The position numbers were made by a program, and so were the translations under genes. DNA of 64,000 nucleotides, taken from positions 372,001 to 436,000 of the forward strand of contig CAWESU010000002.1 in the NCBI GenBank assembly GCA_963811805.1. Reading direction: 5' to 3'. The notes under the pieces were generated by a model. The model was not told where the DNA came from. It searched no databases and saw only the letters and a list, made by a program, of their open reading frames with translations. Positions within the stretch are counted from its first letter, which is position 1. Each line of letters begins with the position of its first letter. The stretch comes from DAHUXN01 sp963811805. GTDB lineage: Bacteria; Acidobacteriota; Terriglobia; Acidiferrales; UBA7541. Below, piece after piece: positions 45,388 to 52,937 of the stretch.

Positions 45388-45715
45388 GAGACCGGAAGTC
45401 AGGAGCGCGAAAGACCCGACCGCGTTCAGCAGGGAGATCGGCGAGGAGGCGGCACGCAAGCTCAGGGCGCGTAACTCCAAGCAGGGCGTTTGGTTTGGCT
45501 TGGGCATGACGGGACTGATCGGCTGGTCGGTGGTCGTTCCCACGCTCGCCGGTGTGGCGCTTGGCATCTGGCTGGATAAACACCATCCAGGAAGCCATTC
45601 CTGGACACTGATGCTGCTGGTTATAGGCCTGGCCATCGGCTGTTTGAATGCCTGGCATTGGGTCACCAAGGAAAACAAGGAAATAGGAGAGGAACCGGAG
45701 GACAAAGATGAATGA
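45380..45715 (+). CDS. atpQ: N-ATPase AtpQ (AtpZ/AtpI-like membrane protein)
   Basis: 111 residues with a charged N-terminus (about 1-38), two TM helices (about 40-63 and 74-94), and an acidic tail. The first helix contains GMTGLIGWSVVVPTLAGVAL and is followed by GIWLDK, as in the AtpZ/AtpI family. AtpQ is specific to N-ATPase operons; its role in assembly or divalent-ion supply is only proposed. It overlaps genes on both sides. Confidence 0.9.
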   Translation: MSKRPEVRSAKDPTAFSREIGEEAARKLRARNSKQGVWFGLGMTGLIGWSVVVPTLAGVALGIWLDKHHPGSHSWTLMLLVIGLAIGCLNAWHWVTKENKEIGEEPEDKDE

Positions 45716-46019
45716 CACTTTCCGTCTGATGGTGGCTTTGGTGACGGGCCTCTTGCTCGGCGCGATGTTCTTCGGCGGCCTTTGGTGGACGGTTCGGAGG
45801 GGCGTTTCATCCAAACGGCCCGCGCTTTGGTTTGTCGGCAGCCTCTTGGTGCGAACCAGTATTGCCCTAGCCGGTTTCTATTTTATCGCGCGCGGTCATT
45901 GGCAGAGGCTGATCGTGTGCCTTATTGGATTTGTCGTTGCGCGCCTTATCGTGACGCGGCTCACCCAATCGGCGGAAAAGCCGACCTACTTGGAACAGAA
46001 GGTGAGCCATGCACCTTAG
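45708..46019 (+). CDS. atpR: N-ATPase AtpR
   Basis: 103 residues, three TM helices (about 7-29, 40-62 and 66-84). The segment FGGLWWTVRRG after the first helix and RPALWFVGSLLVRTSIALAG are typical of AtpR, which is known only from N-ATPase operons and is thought to help assemble the c ring or a subunit. Two Arg residues lie inside predicted helices. It overlaps atpQ by 8 bp and atpB by 11 bp. Confidence 0.88.
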   Translation: MNDTFRLMVALVTGLLLGAMFFGGLWWTVRRGVSSKRPALWFVGSLLVRTSIALAGFYFIARGHWQRLIVCLIGFVVARLIVTRLTQSAEKPTYLEQKVSHAP

Positions 46020-46704
46020 TCCCGATCAGATTGTCTTCTGGCAACACGGATTGCTGAAACTCAACGGCACGATTGTGTTCACGTGGGCGATGATGCTCCT
46101 GCTGGCAGTTGGTTCAAGACTTATTACACGCAAGCTTTCCACAGGTCTTGAGCGTTCCCGCTGGCAGAACCTTCTGGAAATCGTTGTCACTGGCATCGAG
46201 AAACAAATTCAAGAGGTGGGCCTGAGTCAGCCGCAGAAATATCTCGGCTTTCTTGGAACGCTCTTTCTGTTTGTGGCGACAGCCGGCCTTTGCACGGTCA
46301 TTCCCGGCTTCCAGCCGCCGACTGCCTCGCTTTCGACCACGGCTGCGCTCGCGCTGTCCGTGTTTGTGGCCGTGCCGTTCTTCGGCATCGAGGAGCAAGG
46401 GCTGGGCGAGTACCTCAAGTCCTATATGAAGCCGACATTTATCATGCTGCCGTTTAACATTATTAGTGAACTTTCGCGCACACTGGCCCTGGCCGTCCGT
46501 CTGTTCGGCAACATGATGAGCGGGGCGATGATTGTCGCCATCCTGCTCACGATTACGCCCTTCATCTTTCCGATTTTTATGACGACGCTCGGCCTCCTCA
46601 CCGGAATGGTGCAGGCTTACATTTTCAGCATCCTGGCAGCGGTGTACATCGCGGCCGCCACGCGAGTCCGTAAGCCCAAGCTGGAACCCGAGGCGATACA
46701 TTGA
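46009..46704 (+). CDS. atpB: N-ATPase subunit a
   Basis: 231 residues with five or six TM helices. The essential stator Arg is in LALAVRLFGNMMSGAM; the last helices (LLTGMVQAYIFSILAAVYIA) carry the usual Gln. It forms the ion half-channels against the c ring. Its start overlaps atpR by 11 bp. Confidence 0.93.
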   Translation: MHLSPDQIVFWQHGLLKLNGTIVFTWAMMLLLAVGSRLITRKLSTGLERSRWQNLLEIVVTGIEKQIQEVGLSQPQKYLGFLGTLFLFVATAGLCTVIPGFQPPTASLSTTAALALSVFVAVPFFGIEEQGLGEYLKSYMKPTFIMLPFNIISELSRTLALAVRLFGNMMSGAMIVAILLTITPFIFPIFMTTLGLLTGMVQAYIFSILAAVYIAAATRVRKPKLEPEAIH

Positions 46705-46735
46705 AACGTGAACTACGACGACAGAAGGAGACCCC

Positions 46736-47017
46736 ATGGACAGCATGACGATTATCGCGGTGGCATCGATTGTTATTGCCGGCTTCACCATCGGTATCGG
46801 GACTATGATTCCCGCGCTGGCGGAAGGGCGGGCTGTTGCGACGGCGCTGAGTTCTCTGGCTCAGCAGCCCGATGCCTCCGCGACCATCACGCGAACCTTG
46901 TTCGTCGGCCTGGCGATGATAGAGTCCCTGGCCATTTATTGTTTTGTGGTCTCGATGATTCTGATCTTCGCTAATCCTTTCTGGAACCACGTCATCGCCC
47001 AGGCAACAGGAAAGTAG
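46736..47017 (+). CDS. atpE: N-ATPase subunit c
   Basis: 93 residues forming a two-helix hairpin. Helix 1 carries Glu30 (IPALAEGRAV) and helix 2 carries Glu63-Ser64 and Tyr68 (GLAMIESLAIYCFV). Two carboxylates per hairpin are typical of N-ATPase c subunits. Compared with the Na+-binding c subunit of Ilyobacter, the Glu-Ser and Tyr ligands are kept, Gln is replaced by Glu30, and the Thr after Glu-Ser is Leu65. Ion specificity (Na+ or H+) therefore cannot be assigned by sequence alone. It starts 31 bp after atpB. Confidence 0.93.
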   Translation: MDSMTIIAVASIVIAGFTIGIGTMIPALAEGRAVATALSSLAQQPDASATITRTLFVGLAMIESLAIYCFVVSMILIFANPFWNHVIAQATGK

Positions 47018-47021
47018 ACCT

Positions 47022-47945
47022 ATGTTAATTGATTGGTTCACAGTCGCCGCACAGGTGGTCAACTTCCTCATCCTGGTGTGGTTGATGAAGCGCTTCCTTT
47101 ATAAGCCTATCCTCCGTGCCATCGATGAGAGGGAGAAGCGGATCGCCACGGAACTGGCGAATGCCGACAAAAAAAAGTCCGAAGCCCAAAAGGAGAGCGA
47201 CGACTTCAAGCACAAAAACGAGGAGTTTGACAAGCAACGCGCTGCGCTCTTGAGCAAAGCAACAGACGAGGCAAAGGCCGAACGTCAGCGGCTCCTCGAC
47301 GAAGCGCGGAAGGACGCTGCGGCTTTGAGTTCAAAATTGCAGGAGGCGCTGAGAGACCAAGAGCATACGTTACATCAAGCGATCAGCCGACGAACGCAAC
47401 AGGAAGTATTTGCTATCACACGAAAAACGCTGACGGATCTCGCCACGGTGAGTCTGGAAGAGCGCCTGGGCGAAGTCTTCACTCGGCGTCTTCGAGAGAT
47501 GGACGCTCAGGCGAAAGCGGGTCTCGCCCAAGCCCTTAAAACAGCGTCTTACCCCGCACTCGTGCGCAGCGCGTTTGACTTGCCCGCGCAGCAACGCGCA
47601 GCGATACAAAATGCGCTGAACGAAACCTTCTCTGCCGATATCCACGTCCGTTTCGAGACCGCGCCAGACCTGATCAGCGGCATTGAACTCAGCACGAACG
47701 GACAAAAGGTAGCGTGGAGCATCGCGGATTATCTGATGTCGATGGAGAAAAGCGTCGATGAACTCCTGAAAGAGAACGACAAGCCTATAGCCAACACCGA
47801 ACACAAACCCGAACCTAAGCCCGAATTGAAACCCCAATCGGAAGTCGCAGCTGAACCCAAGCCTGAAACCAAAACAGAGCCTAAACCTGAGGCCAAGAAC
47901 GAACCTAAACTTGAAAAGCCTAAGGCCGAAACAACGAGCAAATAA
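47022..47945 (+). CDS. atpF: N-ATPase subunit b (b-delta fusion type)
   Basis: 307 residues: an N-terminal TM anchor (about 5-25), a long charged coiled coil (about 30-150), and a globular delta-like part (about 155-250; FSADIHVRFETAPDLISGIE, TNGQKVAWSIADYLMSM). N-ATPases lack a separate atpH; this longer b takes its place. Residues about 252-307 are a Lys/Pro/Glu-rich tail with units such as EPKPETKTEPKPEAK. It begins 4 bp after atpE and ends 2 bp before atpA. Confidence 0.92.
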   Translation: MLIDWFTVAAQVVNFLILVWLMKRFLYKPILRAIDEREKRIATELANADKKKSEAQKESDDFKHKNEEFDKQRAALLSKATDEAKAERQRLLDEARKDAAALSSKLQEALRDQEHTLHQAISRRTQQEVFAITRKTLTDLATVSLEERLGEVFTRRLREMDAQAKAGLAQALKTASYPALVRSAFDLPAQQRAAIQNALNETFSADIHVRFETAPDLISGIELSTNGQKVAWSIADYLMSMEKSVDELLKENDKPIANTEHKPEPKPELKPQSEVAAEPKPETKTEPKPEAKNEPKLEKPKAETTSK

Positions 47946-47947
47946 AC

Positions 47948-49603
47948 ATGGACCCCGAGAGTCTCAAAAACGTTTTCGACAGTGCGTTTGCTGAAATAAG
48001 GCAGGTGCGAGAAACGTTCACACCGCAACTGACGCCACGGGAGGTGGGCACGATCACCAGTGTCGCCACCGGCATTGCCAAAGTGTCAGGTCTCCCTGGC
48101 GTCGGCTTTGATGAATTGGTGACGTTTCCCGGCGATGTGCTCGGCATTGCATTCAATGTGGACGCTGATGAAATCGGCGTCGTACTGCTCGGCGAATACT
48201 GGCACCTCCACGCTGGAGATGAGGTCCAGCGAACGGGCCGGGTCATGGACGTGGCCGTGGGCGATGGATTGCTCGGGCGCGTCATCAACCCGCTCGGTCG
48301 GCCTCTCGATGGCAACGGCCCACTGGCCTCCAGCAAGCGCCTGCCCGTCGAACGCCCGGCACCCCCCATCATGGACCGCGCACCCGTCACCGTGCCTCTC
48401 CAGACGGGCCTCAAAGTCATTGATGCACTCATTCCCGTTGGGCGCGGCCAACGCGAGTTGATCCTCGGCGATCGCCAGACGGGTAAGACCGCCATTGCGA
48501 TTGACACTATCCTCAATCAGCGCGGCCAAAATGTCTTGTGCGTTTACTGTGCCATTGGTCAGCGCGCGTCCGCCGTCGCAAAGGCCGTGGCAACCTTGCG
48601 GGAAAATGGCGCGATGGATTACACCGTTGTCGTCGTCACTGAAGGCAACGACCCCCCGGGTCTTGCCTATATCGCTCCTTATGCCGCGACCAGTATCGCG
48701 GAATCCTTCATGGAAGCCGGCCGAGATGTGCTGATCGTCTACGACGACCTCACGCATCACGCGCGCTGCTACCGCGAACTCTCACTCTTGCTGCGCCGTC
48801 CCCCCGGTCGCGAAGCGTTTCCCGGCGACATTTTTTATATCCACTCTCGGCTGCTCGAACGCGCGACGCATTTGTGCAAGGAACTCGGCGGCGGTTCCCT
48901 CACCGCACTGCCCATCATCGAAACCGAAGCGCAGGACATTTCCGCCTATATTCCGACCAACTTGATTTCCATCACGGATGGGCAGATCTACCTCTCGCCG
49001 TCGCTATTCGAGTTGGGCGTGCTGCCCGCCGTCGATGTCGGCAAATCCGTTTCGCGCGTTGGCGGTCAAGCGCAACGTGCCGCCTACCGCGCCGTCGCGG
49101 GCGACCTGAAGCTCGCCTACGCGCAGTTTGAGGAACTAGAAACCTTTTCCCGGTTTGGAGCCCGCCTCGATGAAAATACCCGCAAGTCCATCGAACACGG
49201 ACGGCGAATCCGCGCCTGTCTCAAACAGCCGGAATTCGCTCCCGTTCCCGTGCCCGCGCAAATCGTTGTGCTGCTCGCCTTGACCGCGGAACTCTTCGAT
49301 CTAGTGCCACTTGACCGGATGACGGAGGCCGAACACTGTCTATGCGAGGTGACGGCGGATATCCCGGCGGATGTGCGCAAGCGATTGGATACCGCTGAGA
49401 AATTGAGCGACTCGGATCGTGAGGCAATTGTCCAAATCGCCCGCAAATCGCTTGCTCGCTTCCAACCCAAGCCTGAAACCAAGCCGGATGTCCAAACAAA
49501 GGTGAAGCCCAAACCCAAAGGCGAGCCCAAGCCTGAAGCCAAAGCAAAGCCGGAGGTCCACACGAAGGGCGCACCCGAGCCGGAGGTTGGGGGCAAGTCA
49601 TGA
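47948..49603 (+). CDS. atpA: N-ATPase subunit alpha
   Basis: 551 residues; the nucleotide-binding but non-catalytic subunit. Walker A is ILGDRQTGKTAIAIDTI; the region YDDLTHHARCYRELSLLLRR and VGKSVSRVGGQAQRAAYR are standard. Residues about 506-551 are a Lys/Pro/Glu tail (KPETKPDVQTKVKPKPKGEP) like those on beta and b, and unlike usual alpha subunits. It overlaps atpG by ATGA. Confidence 0.94.
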   Translation: MDPESLKNVFDSAFAEIRQVRETFTPQLTPREVGTITSVATGIAKVSGLPGVGFDELVTFPGDVLGIAFNVDADEIGVVLLGEYWHLHAGDEVQRTGRVMDVAVGDGLLGRVINPLGRPLDGNGPLASSKRLPVERPAPPIMDRAPVTVPLQTGLKVIDALIPVGRGQRELILGDRQTGKTAIAIDTILNQRGQNVLCVYCAIGQRASAVAKAVATLRENGAMDYTVVVVTEGNDPPGLAYIAPYAATSIAESFMEAGRDVLIVYDDLTHHARCYRELSLLLRRPPGREAFPGDIFYIHSRLLERATHLCKELGGGSLTALPIIETEAQDISAYIPTNLISITDGQIYLSPSLFELGVLPAVDVGKSVSRVGGQAQRAAYRAVAGDLKLAYAQFEELETFSRFGARLDENTRKSIEHGRRIRACLKQPEFAPVPVPAQIVVLLALTAELFDLVPLDRMTEAEHCLCEVTADIPADVRKRLDTAEKLSDSDREAIVQIARKSLARFQPKPETKPDVQTKVKPKPKGEPKPEAKAKPEVHTKGAPEPEVGGKS

Positions 49604-50493
49604 GCAAGAGCACGGTCAGTCTTCGTCGAAAGATCGCCGGAGCCGGGGATCTCCAATCCGTTGTCCGCACGATGAAGGCTGCGGCTGCCTCAAGCATAGG
49701 GCAATATGAAAAATCGGTGAGCGCATTGGCCGACTACTACCGCACAGTTGAACTCGGCTTGGGCGCATGCTTCCGAGAAAGCGTAGCGGCGCCACAGGTT
49801 GAAGAAAAGAAGAGAAAAACAGTTGCCGGTGTAATCAGAGCGGTCGTGTTCGGTTCGGATCAGGGACTAGTGGGCCAATTCAATGATGTGGTGGCCGATT
49901 TCGCGGTCAAGACGCTGGTGGCCCTGCCGGGCAAACCGCAGGTCTGGGCCGTCGGTGAGCGCGTTCAAGCGCGTCTGACTGACGCGCGCCTGCCGCTGAT
50001 CGGAGTATTCAGCGTGCCCAACTCTGTCAAGGCTATCACCCCGCTCGTCGGACAGATTCTCGTGGAGACCGAGACACACCGCGATCAGGGAGAAGTCACC
50101 GAACTTCACCTCTTCTACAACCGCCCCACTTCCGGGGCGGCTTATGCGCCCGTCGGTCAGCGACTGCTCCCGCTGGACGAAACCTGGCGACGCAAGTTGT
50201 CCGCATTACCCTGGCCGACCGGAAACTTGCCCGAGGTCATGGGTGGCGGCACCGTGACCTTGCGGGCGCTCATCCGTGAATACCTTTTTGTCTCGCTCTT
50301 CCGGGCGTGTGCCGAATCCCTAGCTAGCGAGAACGCGAGCCGCCTAGCAGCGATGCAGCGCGCCGACAAAAACATCGACGAATTACTGGAAGATCTTAAC
50401 CGGACATTTCATCGTCTGCGTCAGGATAGTATCGATGAGGAACTCTTCGATGTCATCTCCGGCTTCGAAGCGCTGACTGCAGGAGAGAAATGA
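49600..50493 (+). CDS. atpG: N-ATPase subunit gamma
   Basis: 297 residues; the rotating central stalk. N-terminal helix LRRKIAGAGDLQSVVRTMKA and C-terminal helix (ENASRLAAMQRADKNIDELL) form the coiled coil; the middle Rossmann-like domain has VVFGSDQGLVGQFND. It is the last gene of the run that starts with pgm, and the set of nine ATPase genes is complete for an N-ATPase. Confidence 0.93.
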   Translation: MSKSTVSLRRKIAGAGDLQSVVRTMKAAAASSIGQYEKSVSALADYYRTVELGLGACFRESVAAPQVEEKKRKTVAGVIRAVVFGSDQGLVGQFNDVVADFAVKTLVALPGKPQVWAVGERVQARLTDARLPLIGVFSVPNSVKAITPLVGQILVETETHRDQGEVTELHLFYNRPTSGAAYAPVGQRLLPLDETWRRKLSALPWPTGNLPEVMGGGTVTLRALIREYLFVSLFRACAESLASENASRLAAMQRADKNIDELLEDLNRTFHRLRQDSIDEELFDVISGFEALTAGEK

Positions 50494-50709
50494 TGCGCAA
50501 TAGCACGGCACCTAGCGGTGCGGTTTGGATGTTCTGCAAAAACACAGCCACATCGTCGGCATGTAAATCAAACAGATGCCAGTTTCCTCGATCATAGTGT
50601 CCCCAATGCAGCATTCCTGCTCACGCGGCAGGCGCGCTCATATAACCGTGGGCCGACTTGGCTGCTCGTCGGGCTAATGCCCGACAGATTTATCGCCCGA
50701 CATTCGATC
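50494..50709 (+). other. Region after the operon, with hairpin at 50668-50685
   Basis: No gene is seen. GTCGGGCTAATGCCCGAC forms a perfect 7-bp stem with a 4-nt loop 175 bp after atpG; it lacks a U-tract. It could end the operon transcript or belong to the element end. The related 16.6-kb copy of the element end shares GCTCGTCGGGC but not the hairpin. Confidence 0.4.
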
Positions 50710-50800
50710 TCCAGTCAAATGATGGCCCTACCGCCAAGCTGCACACTTAACGGGCACCTGAGTATTTGCAGAACAGACGCAAGTCGCGTAGTATCTAAAG
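50710..50800 (+). repeat. Element right-end repeat, copy 2, with tRNA promoter
   Basis: Gap-free match to 16693-16783. Contains CACTTAACGGGCACCTGAG (50744-50762) and the promoter TTGCAG (50766-50771), 17 bp, TAGTAT (50789-50794), 6 bp ahead of the tRNA. This promoter came with the element and now drives the only complete initiator tRNA in the window. Confidence 0.75.
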
Positions 50801-50877
<77 letters not shown>

Positions 50878-51050
50878 ATTTTTTCTCTCTGAAACAAAGG
50901 GCTCCCAACGCCAGCTCGGAAAGCCACACGCAGTTATCACTCTGCAGGCATATCGGTGTGCATCCGTGGCCACTAACCATGGTGCTGCAACGGTTAAGCG
51001 AGCAGCGCGCGAGATGGGTTTTTCGGCATCGGACTAAGCGCAGGCCAAGC

Positions 51051-51635
51051 CTATCGCCGTAAAATCGAGCGCCGGCAGGCGGCCCCTACGCCCAGTAAGC
51101 CCGTTCCAAGCAGGAGGAGGGTCGATAACTCGGGAGTGGGCACTATTCCGGGAATGATGTGAACGTCCGCGCTCATCGACGGCCATGGTTGTGAAGCCGG
51201 ATCGATGAACTCCACTGTAGTGAGACCATAGCCTACGGCTGACGGGGTTCCATTTAGCGCCATTGCGACCACACCCGTTACACTTGTCCAGTTAACATTA
51301 AACGTCAGCGCCACATCGTCCCCAAAAACGACCGGTGTGGTGTCTTCGACGGTGCCGCTGGCCAATAATACTGTCCCATTGAGGATACTGATACTGCCCA
51401 TACCTGTCGCCTTAGTGACATCGAAGTCCACCGCGTACGAGAGGCCGTCGAAGCTACTTTCGGAAACCACAGAACCGGCATAATCACCGTGAGTCAACGA
51501 AACACTTCCGAGACACGGACTAGCGAGGGCGCCGCAGGCAAAATCGACGGAGTTTGCATCGGCGCGTGGAACGAACACGAAGACAACAAACAAACAGGCT
51601 AGCGCTACGCCTATCTTCAGGAAAATTCTAAGCAT
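51051..51635 (-). CDS. PEP-CTERM-like exported protein
   Basis: 194 residues. Signal peptide (about 4-27, cleavage near ADANS), a beta-rich body with Asn/Thr/Ser, and a C-terminal sorting signal: TPELSTLLLLGTGLLGVGAA followed by CRRSILRR. The usual Pro-Glu-Pro is Pro-Glu-Leu here; the TM helix and Arg-rich end are standard. PEP-CTERM proteins are processed by an exosortase and released to the surface or matrix. No exosortase is in the window. The gene lies between the tRNA and its 3' duplicate, so it may be imported. Confidence 0.82.
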   Translation of the reverse strand: MLRIFLKIGVALACLFVVFVFVPRADANSVDFACGALASPCLGSVSLTHGDYAGSVVSESSFDGLSYAVDFDVTKATGMGSISILNGTVLLASGTVEDTTPVVFGDDVALTFNVNWTSVTGVVAMALNGTPSAVGYGLTTVEFIDPASQPWPSMSADVHIIPGIVPTPELSTLLLLGTGLLGVGAACRRSILRR

Positions 51636-51968
51636 CGTGGTCCTCCTCAGTCTCCGCGAGGGCTTGGGAGGGCGCGAAAGAAGTGTCGCTACACTATGCC
51701 GATCACTAATGGAGTCAATAGAACTTTAGTTCGGTACGAAAGTACTAGATTGAAAATTGTAGAGAGTTCGTGGAGGGGGATATCAGGGCCGATCACGCAT
51801 TCACGCCAAGTGACAACGATCACGTCAAGTTCTTGCACCAACGCAGGACTCGCAGAGGCGCGCAGCCTGTTCCGCCGGCTTGCCTTGCCGGCGTCGTTCC
51901 TCATCTCCAATTGGAATCAGTTCGCGATAGTTCAAATCCAACCCCCGCACGATCCTTGCTTCATTCCT
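51636..51968. other. Gene-free region with tRNA 3' duplicate
   Basis: No gene is seen in these 333 bp. A perfect 7-bp inverted repeat (CGCCGGC/GCCGGCG, 51873-51893) is present without a T-tract. The tRNA-derived repeat at 51929-51948 is described separately. Confidence 0.4.
51929..51948 (+). repeat. 20-nt copy of tRNA-fMet 3' end
   Basis: GTTCAAATCCAACCCCCGCA is identical to tRNA-fMet positions 50854-50873 (T-loop and acceptor strand), in the same orientation. A short 3' tRNA duplication downstream of an intact tRNA is the usual distal junction of an element that integrated in the tRNA 3' end. The enclosed segment is only about 1.05 kb. Confidence 0.65.
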
Positions 51969-52427
51969 TTACCACGTGTTATAGGCGCTGTTCTCAAACG
52001 GGGAGATTTTTTCCGATGGCGAGTGCACGTCGCTGATCCCGCCGCCCGAGGTTTCGTCTGGGCTCAGGAGAACATCCGAAGTATCGGTAACCCAGTCCTT
52101 CGCCCCGGTCACCGGATCGGTGGGAATTTGGCGCAGGTAGCCCGCGCTCACCAGGTCGTCGAGCGATTGCGGCGCCTGTTCCTTGTCCAGCGTGTACTGC
52201 TCGATGGCATCGCGCATCACGGAGAGGTCATGATGCAAGGCCGCCTCGTTCGCGCGCTTCACGGACATGTCGTAACGCACCGCTGCCAGTCCCGCGAGAA
52301 TCACGATGATGGCCATCACCACCATCATTTCAATCAGCGTGAATCCCGCCGCGCGGAAGCGGCGTCTGCCCGTCGCGCCAGCCCTTTGCGTCCGTTTCAC
52401 GTTGCCGTTTTCGCCGTACACAATCAC
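51969..52427 (-). CDS. gspG: Type II secretion pseudopilin (GspG-like)
   Basis: 152 residues with a prepilin leader: after a basic leader (GRRRFRAA) comes G-FTLIEMMVVMAIIVILAGLA, cut after the Gly by prepilin peptidase. The following domain has the GspG pattern DPVTGAKDWV and an acidic loop (DVLLSPDETSGGG). Start GTG 52427. It is 6 bp downstream of a second pseudopilin and belongs to the minus-strand unit with the secretin. No secretion ATPase or inner-membrane platform gene is in the window. Confidence 0.85.
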   Translation of the reverse strand: MIVYGENGNVKRTQRAGATGRRRFRAAGFTLIEMMVVMAIIVILAGLAAVRYDMSVKRANEAALHHDLSVMRDAIEQYTLDKEQAPQSLDDLVSAGYLRQIPTDPVTGAKDWVTDTSDVLLSPDETSGGGISDVHSPSEKISPFENSAYNTW

Positions 52428-52433
52428 GTTTCT

Positions 52434-52937
52434 CTACCAGTCCGAATATTTTGTGCCGTCGAGCGCCGTTCCGGTCGATTTCGTGAACACATCGAACACA
52501 TCCTGGCCGCCCCAGCTGTCTGAGTCCGCGTCGTCTTGCACCGAGCGCAGGCCCCAGTCGGTTGTGCCGGTCATCGGGTCAACGGGAATCTTGCGCAGGA
52601 ACCGTATGCGCCGATCCGCCGCGCCGGCCAGTTGCACCGGGTCCACCAGCGTTTGCAGGTCCGGCGGATAACCCTCCGTCCCCACCTCGACCTTGATTAG
52701 GTTTTGGTCCGCGGCGTCTTTGTACCTGTCGATCGCATCGCGCATCTCGATCAGGTCGCGTCGCAGTTCCGTCTCTTTTTGCCGTTTGATCTGCACCCGC
52801 GCCATGGGCACCGCCATGCTCGAGAGCGCCACCAGAATGCCGCACGCCACGATCAATTCGATGATCGTCATGCCCGCCATCGAGCGCGCGGCCCAACGCG
52901 CTTTCGCCGCCGTACTTTTCGTCCTTCGCTTCGCCAT
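52434..52937 (-). CDS. Type II secretion pseudopilin
   Basis: 167 residues. Leader with cleavage motif AG-MTIIELIVACGILVALSS, where Met takes the place of the usual Phe, then a helix (MARVQIKRQKETELRRDLIE) and a GspG-like domain with DPMTGTTDWGLRS. It is a paralogue of the next gene. The ATG at 52937 overlaps the secretin stop (TGATG), so they are translationally coupled. Confidence 0.85.
   Translation of the reverse strand: MAKRRTKSTAAKARWAARSMAGMTIIELIVACGILVALSSMAVPMARVQIKRQKETELRRDLIEMRDAIDRYKDAADQNLIKVEVGTEGYPPDLQTLVDPVQLAGAADRRIRFLRKIPVDPMTGTTDWGLRSVQDDADSDSWGGQDVFDVFTKSTGTALDGTKYSDW

Noticed and set aside
51873..51893. Inverted repeat as transcription terminator
   Set aside because: The stem is perfect but no T-run follows on either strand, and no gene ends nearby on a matching strand.
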